Source of the DNA: Syntrophomonas sp. UBA5314
GTDB lineage: Bacteria; Bacillota; Syntrophomonadia; Syntrophomonadales; Syntrophomonadaceae
DNA length: 8,818 nucleotides
Assembly (NCBI GenBank): GCA_002410325.1
Contig: DHRK01000035.1
Coordinates: 78,641-87,458 of the forward strand
Direction of reading: 5' to 3'
Shown piece after piece: positions 5,433 to 8,818 of this stretch; position 1 is the first letter of the stretch, and every line of letters begins with the position of its first letter. The notes under the pieces were generated by a model. The model was not told the origin of the DNA, did no database searches, and saw only the letters and a program-made list of their open reading frames with translations. A program made the translations under genes and the position numbers.

Positions 5433-7181
5433 ATGTACGAAATTTTTGCTTTAGACAAAATCAAGCTGACCCAATATTTATTCTTTACGGGCAAGGGCGG
5501 GGTTGGCAAAACTTCTATAGCCTGCGCAACGGCAGTAAATCTGGCAGACGGTGGAAAGAAAGTACTGCTGGTGAGTACTGATCCGGCCTCCAATCTTCAG
5601 GACGTTTTTAACACCGAACTTACCGGCCATGGGCTGCCGATTGAGGGCGTGCCGGGCCTTATCGTAGCCAATTTAAATCCGGAAGAAGCGGCCCGCGAAT
5701 ATCGAGAAGCCTTGCTGGCCCCATATATGGGCAAGCTGCCTCCCAGTGCTATCGCCAGTATGGAAGAACAATTATCCGGCTCCTGCACGGTGGAAATCGC
5801 GGCCTTCGACCAGTTTTCGCGCTTCATTACTGATCAGCAAACTGAGGAAATGTATGACTATATCATATTTGATACCGCACCTACCGGCCATACCCTGCGC
5901 ATGCTGCAATTGCCCTCCGCCTGGAGCAATTTTATAAACGAGAGTACCCACGGCGTCTCCTGTTTGGGTCAGTTAGCCGGGTTAGAAGATAAAAAAGACA
6001 TGTACAAAGAGGCTGTGGCTACTCTGGCCGACAAGGATAGAACCACCCTGGTATTAGTGGCCAAACCGGAAAAAACGCCGCTGCTGGAGGCCGAACGTTC
6101 CAGCCTGGAGCTGAGCGAACTGGGTATCAACAACCAATTGCTGATAATCAACTCGGTTTTGGCTAAAGCAACTGACGCCCTTTCGGAAAAGATAAGGGCC
6201 GAGCAGCAGGATGCCCTCAACCATATGCCAGCGGGGCTGCGAAAGTACACCACTTATACTCTCCCCCTGCGCTCCTATAATATCCTGGGGCTGGAGAAGA
6301 TCAGGACCTTCTTTACCAGGGACGATTATGGGAATGTCTCTAACCGGACCGCTCCCGTAGATCTGAAGCAAATTGATGCCTTGATAGACGATCTTTATAA
6401 CAGCGGTAAAAAGGTTATTTTCGTTATGGGCAAAGGCGGGGTAGGCAAAACCACTGTAGCTGCAGCAATTGCCCTGGCTCTGGCCCATAAGGGTACAAAA
6501 GTGCATTTGACTTCCACCGATCCGGCCGACCATCTTAAATTTGTCATAGACACAACTGCCAACATCACGCAGAGCCACATTGATGAACGCCAGGAACTCC
6601 TGAATTATCAGAATGAGGTCATCGAGAAAGCCCGGGAAACCATGAGTGAAGAAGACCTGGAGTATGTCAAAGAGGATCTTCGTTCCCCCTGCACTCAAGA
6701 GATAGCGGTTTTTAGAGCTTTTGCGGAAGTAGTCGATAAGGCCGAGGACCAGGTGGTTGTAATAGATACGGCTCCCACCGGCCATACCCTGCTGCTCCTG
6801 GATGCTACCCAGAGCTACCACCGGGAGGTGCAAAGAACCAAAGGCGAAATACCCATATCCGTACAAAGACTGCTGCCGCGCCTTCGAGATGAGCAACAGG
6901 CCGATGTGGTCATCGTTACCCTGCCCGAGGCTACGCCAGTCTGGGAAGCAACACGCCTGCGGGAGGAACTGCATCGCGCCGGGATTCAGAATAAATGGTG
7001 GGTCGTAAATCAATGTCTCTCCCTGACGGATACCCGGGACAGCATGCTGCTGGCACGGGCTGAAGCAGAAGAACCCTGGCTGAATAAAGTCAAGGAAATA
7101 AGCAAAGATCACTTTGTCGCTATCCCCTGGCTTGAGGATGCTTCGATCAAAAATATCATCAACTTGGCTAATAAAGATTGA
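5433..7181 (+). CDS. arsA: ArsA arsenite/antimonite-translocating ATPase
   Basis: ArsA is the cytosolic ATPase that couples ATP hydrolysis to metalloid export through the membrane permease. At 582 residues it has the full two-domain form. Half A1 has P-loop GKGGVGKTS (20-28) and DTAPTGHT (147-154); half A2 has GKGGVGKTT (333-341) and DTAPTGHT (445-452). The linker lies near 300-325. The three metal-site cysteines are in place: Cys118 (SGSCTVEIAAF), Cys177 (HGVSCLGQL) and Cys420 (SPCTQEIAVF). They correspond to Cys113, 172 and 422 of the R773 enzyme. All catalytic features appear intact, so it should be active. ATG at 5433 follows GAGGG (5421-5425) with 7 bases between. Its placement after arsD and 47 bases before acr3 indicates an ArsD-ArsA-ACR3 pump rather than ACR3 alone. 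Confidence 0.97.
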   Translation: MYEIFALDKIKLTQYLFFTGKGGVGKTSIACATAVNLADGGKKVLLVSTDPASNLQDVFNTELTGHGLPIEGVPGLIVANLNPEEAAREYREALLAPYMGKLPPSAIASMEEQLSGSCTVEIAAFDQFSRFITDQQTEEMYDYIIFDTAPTGHTLRMLQLPSAWSNFINESTHGVSCLGQLAGLEDKKDMYKEAVATLADKDRTTLVLVAKPEKTPLLEAERSSLELSELGINNQLLIINSVLAKATDALSEKIRAEQQDALNHMPAGLRKYTTYTLPLRSYNILGLEKIRTFFTRDDYGNVSNRTAPVDLKQIDALIDDLYNSGKKVIFVMGKGGVGKTTVAAAIALALAHKGTKVHLTSTDPADHLKFVIDTTANITQSHIDERQELLNYQNEVIEKARETMSEEDLEYVKEDLRSPCTQEIAVFRAFAEVVDKAEDQVVVIDTAPTGHTLLLLDATQSYHREVQRTKGEIPISVQRLLPRLRDEQQADVVIVTLPEATPVWEATRLREELHRAGIQNKWWVVNQCLSLTDTRDSMLLARAEAEEPWLNKVKEISKDHFVAIPWLEDASIKNIINLANKD

Positions 7182-7214
7182 CCCGGCTTGGAGGAAAGTT
7201 GGTTTAGTTTATAT

Positions 7215-7221
7215 GGAGGTG
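7215..7221 (+). promoter_or_regulatory. Ribosome binding site fixing a TTG start for acr3
   Basis: GGAGGTG at 7215-7221 lies 7 bases before TTG at 7229, which opens the acr3 frame. The only nearby ATG (7213) is out of frame and overlaps this site, and the next in-frame Met (residue 24) falls inside the first membrane helix. Confidence 0.85.
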
Positions 7222-7228
7222 TTTTATA

Positions 7229-8311
7229 TTGGCGGAGTCCAGGAGCAGCAGGCTGGCGTTTCTTGACCGGTACTTAACCTTATGGATTTTTCTGGCCATG
7301 TTTATTGGAGTTGGCATTGGATATCTCTATCCAGCTATCGCTGACTTTTGGAGCGGCTTTCAGGTTGGAACCACAAATATACCGATAGCTATAGGCTTGA
7401 TACTTATGATGTATCCGCCCCTGGCCAAGGTGCGTTACGAAGAATTGCCAACGGTTTTCAAAGATGTTAAACTCTTAATTCTTTCATTAGTTCAAAACTG
7501 GATTGTGGGGCCCATAGTTATGTTCGCCCTGGCCGTATGGCTGCTGCCGGATAAACCAGAACTGATGGCCGGTGTAATCCTGGTGGGACTGGCTCGCTGC
7601 ATCGCTATGGTGCTGGTATGGAACGATTTAGCCGAGGGCAGCCCGGAATATGCTGCCGGTTTGGTCGCTTTTAACGCTATTTTCCAGGTTTTAACCTATT
7701 CTGTCTATGCGTACATCTTCTTAACCGTAATTCCCAGGTGGTTGGGTTTATCCAGCGTAATAGTTCAGGTATCTATGGCGCAAATCGCCAAGAGCGTTTT
7801 CATTTATCTGGGCATCCCCTTTATAGCGGCCATTATCACCCGTACGGTTATGATAAAATCACACGATCGGGATTGGTATGAAGCCAACTTCATCCCCAGA
7901 ATAGGAAAGCTGACTCTTATTGCTTTGCTGTTTACGATATTTGTCATGTTCTCTTTAAAAGGAAATGTCATCCTAACTCTGCCCGGTGATGTGCTGCGGG
8001 TGGTTATTCCCCTGGCTATCTATTTTGGCTTCATGTGGCTGGTTACTTTTTTCATCGGCAAGTGGATCGGTGCTGACTACCCCAGGAACGTCACCGTTGC
8101 CTTTACCGCCTCCAGCAATGATTTTGAGCTGGCCATTGCCGTGGCGGTTGCCATCTTCGGAATCAATTCCAGCCAGGCTCTGGCCACGGTTATTGGTCCT
8201 TTGGTGGAGGTGCCTGCTCTTATAGGCCTCGTAAACCTAGCTTTATATTTCAAGCGCAAATACTATCCTGGTGAGCTTGGCAGCGGGATGGTTAGGCAGA
8301 AGAAGGGGTAA
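7229..8311 (+). CDS. acr3: ACR3-family arsenite efflux permease
   Basis: ACR3 proteins (bile/arsenite/riboflavin transporter superfamily) expel arsenite across the cytoplasmic membrane through ten helices. The 360-residue length is typical. Key features are the helix-1 region RYLTLWIFLAMFIGVGIGYL (14-33), GLARCIAMVLVWNDLA (120-135) with the essential Cys124, and FTASSNDFELAIAVAVA (292-308) with Glu300. Cys124 and Glu300 match the Cys and Glu shown to be needed in the Alkaliphilus metalliredigens protein. The gene starts with TTG, supported by a strong ribosome site. It is the last main gene of the operon, 47 bases after arsA, and a terminator follows about 115 bases after its stop. Many annotations call this product ArsB, but it is not related to the ArsB (R773) permease family. 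The link to ArsA for energy is inferred from gene order. Confidence 0.96.
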   Translation: MAESRSSRLAFLDRYLTLWIFLAMFIGVGIGYLYPAIADFWSGFQVGTTNIPIAIGLILMMYPPLAKVRYEELPTVFKDVKLLILSLVQNWIVGPIVMFALAVWLLPDKPELMAGVILVGLARCIAMVLVWNDLAEGSPEYAAGLVAFNAIFQVLTYSVYAYIFLTVIPRWLGLSSVIVQVSMAQIAKSVFIYLGIPFIAAIITRTVMIKSHDRDWYEANFIPRIGKLTLIALLFTIFVMFSLKGNVILTLPGDVLRVVIPLAIYFGFMWLVTFFIGKWIGADYPRNVTVAFTASSNDFELAIAVAVAIFGINSSQALATVIGPLVEVPALIGLVNLALYFKRKYYPGELGSGMVRQKKG

Positions 8312-8315
8312 AAGA

Positions 8316-8414
8316 GTGTGTAAAATAAACTGTGCTTCTGCTCTATCCGAAGATAAAATGAAACGGAAAGGTAAGAATACCTATATAGAAGAAGAAACTA
8401 GTTTCCCCGGGTAG
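8316..8414 (+). CDS. Possible small ORF (32 residues) between acr3 and the operon terminator
   Basis: A frame opens with GTG four bases after the acr3 stop codon and ends with TAG at 8412-8414, just before the operon terminator. AAGGGG (8303-8308), inside the last acr3 codons, lies 7 bases before the GTG and could act as a ribosome site through translational coupling. The predicted peptide starts with VCKINCAS, has two cysteines four residues apart, then a charged middle (DKMKRKGK) and an acidic patch (EEE). I recognise no family, and a frame this short can occur by chance, so the call is tentative. Confidence 0.25.
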   Translation: MCKINCASALSEDKMKRKGKNTYIEEETSFPG

Positions 8415-8425
8415 GCCGTAATTTT

Positions 8426-8453
8426 AGGCACTTATTGGTGCCTTTTTTCTTTT
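8426..8453 (+). terminator. Rho-independent terminator of the ars operon
   Basis: A 6-bp stem AGGCAC/GTGCCT around a 6-base loop (8432-8437) is followed by a run of six T, then CTTTTC. It lies about 115 bases after the acr3 stop and has no other gene to serve. Confidence 0.85.
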
Positions 8454-8454
8454 C

Positions 8455-8661
8455 GTACTAAAAAAATGCGTACTGAAACGGATTCTTGGACTTTCTAGTT
8501 CTTATAGGCTGTTCTTTAACAAGGGTCGGCAATGATGGCCCCTATAATAATCCTCCAACTATTCATCTTTAAGGATATTGTGTTCTCCACGTTACGCAGA
8601 TATATGGTATCAGGCTTTACATAATGAAACGTAACGCGAATGGTTTAATATAATATAAATA
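8455..8661. other. Non-coding stretch without recognised gene
   Basis: I see no credible coding frame here: stops are frequent and no ribosome site precedes a long frame. A TATAAT at 8543-8548 lacks a -35 partner. A short inverted pair CGTTACG (8590-8596) and CGTAACG (8630-8636) is 33 bases apart and of unknown meaning. The last part (8641-8661) is almost pure A/T. Confidence 0.5.
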
Positions 8662-8698
8662 AACACGATATAAACGACAAGGCCGTTTATATCGTGTT
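8662..8698 (-). terminator. Perfect 15-bp inverted repeat, probable terminator of the minus-strand gene at the right edge
   Basis: AACACGATATAAACG (8662-8676) and its exact complement (8684-8698) enclose a 7-base loop ACAAGGC. The hairpin begins 22 bases past the stop of the minus-strand gene. On the minus strand it is followed by TTATTTATATTATATT, a broken rather than clean U tract. A terminator is the simplest reading; a protein-binding palindrome is the alternative. Confidence 0.55.
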
Positions 8699-8720
8699 CT
8701 AATAAGCAATAATTATTTTT

Positions 8721-8818
8721 CTAATGGATTTGATTATTTTTTCTCACCTGTTCTTCTATCCAGTGTTCGGTTGCAAAATTTAATGGAAGCGTCCTCAGAT
8801 CTTCCCATACATAATCCG
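8721..8818 (-). CDS. C-terminal end of an unrecognised minus-strand gene (start outside window)
   Basis: On the minus strand the frame is open from the window edge and ends with TAG (plus 8721-8723), giving the last 31 residues of a protein. The peptide contains YVWEDLRTLPLNFATEHWIE and ends in QVRKNNQIH, with natural-looking composition. A perfect hairpin follows 22 bases after the stop, as expected for the 3' end of a real gene. The fragment is too short for me to name a family, and I see no membrane segment or metal motif in it. Confidence 0.5.
   Translation of the reverse strand, partial: DYVWEDLRTLPLNFATEHWIEEQVRKNNQIH

Noticed and set aside
6054..7112. Long minus-strand open frame (352 codons) inside arsA
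   Set aside because: It lies antisense to a fully conserved ArsA with all motifs in the plus frame, has no ribosome site, and its translation shows no recognisable domain. It is a product of codon bias on the opposite strand.
1864..8453. Shared GGCACTT/GTGCC stem in the tRNA terminator (1864) and the ars terminator (8426)
   Set aside because: The shared bases are few, the stems differ in length and loop, and such G/C-rich terminator stems often resemble each other by chance.
1..8818. CRISPR array, insertion sequence ends or a transposase
   Set aside because: I saw no regularly spaced direct repeats, no terminal inverted repeats flanking a gene, and no transposase or integrase motif in the readable frames. 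The two edge fragments are too short to judge.

Overview
The window looks like chromosomal DNA from an anaerobic or facultative low-to-mid-GC Firmicute, probably of the clostridial/Peptococcaceae type. The evidence is strong GGAGG-type ribosome sites, sigma-A-like promoters, a TTG start on a highly conserved gene, a C_GCAxxG_C_C redox protein (a family common in anaerobes), and an arsRDA-acr3 arsenic operon. The lineage is inferred; no marker in the window fixes the species.

Layout, left to right. (1) 1-270: the open tail of an unrecognised protein entering from the left. (2) 335-1723: a 14-TM-type DHA2/EmrB drug:H+ antiporter with its own likely promoter. (3) 1735-1897: a compact tRNA-Arg(CCG) unit with a near-consensus promoter, encoded CCA and a 12-bp hairpin terminator. 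(4) 1902-2392: the decayed C-terminal end of a queG-like gene (epoxyqueuosine reductase, HEAT-repeat end), frameshifted and without its catalytic domain. (5) 2501-2956: a C_GCAxxG_C_C putative redox protein, facing (6) a minus-strand ArsR/SmtB repressor (3011-3346) with dense dyads upstream. (7) 3400-3933, minus: a broken SsuB/TauB/NrtD-type ABC ATPase that has lost its Walker A region in frame. (8) 4094-8453: a complete arsenic resistance locus. (9) 8455-8818: mostly non-coding, with a perfect 15-bp hairpin and the 3' end of a minus-strand gene running off the right edge.

In the arsenic locus, a thioredoxin-type arsenate reductase (arsC, minus) is transcribed divergently from arsR-arsD-arsA-acr3 (plus). 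Arsenate would be reduced by ArsC. Arsenite or antimonite would be handed by the chaperone ArsD (C12, C13, C18) to the two-domain ATPase ArsA (Cys 118, 177, 420), which is predicted to energise export through the ACR3 permease (Cys124, Glu300). The second repressor (ArsR, ELCICE site) would control the divergent promoter region, where two TAAGTATAT boxes lie 22 bp apart. The operon closes with a strong terminator at 8426-8453; a possible 32-residue ORF sits between acr3 and that terminator.

I found no clearly undescribed system. The observations most worth checking are the ArsC that lacks the usual Asp-Pro loop residues, the Walker-A-less ABC remnant next to an ArsR operator, the eroded queG tail beside a tRNA gene, the ArsR with an altered metal site, and the small ORF after acr3.
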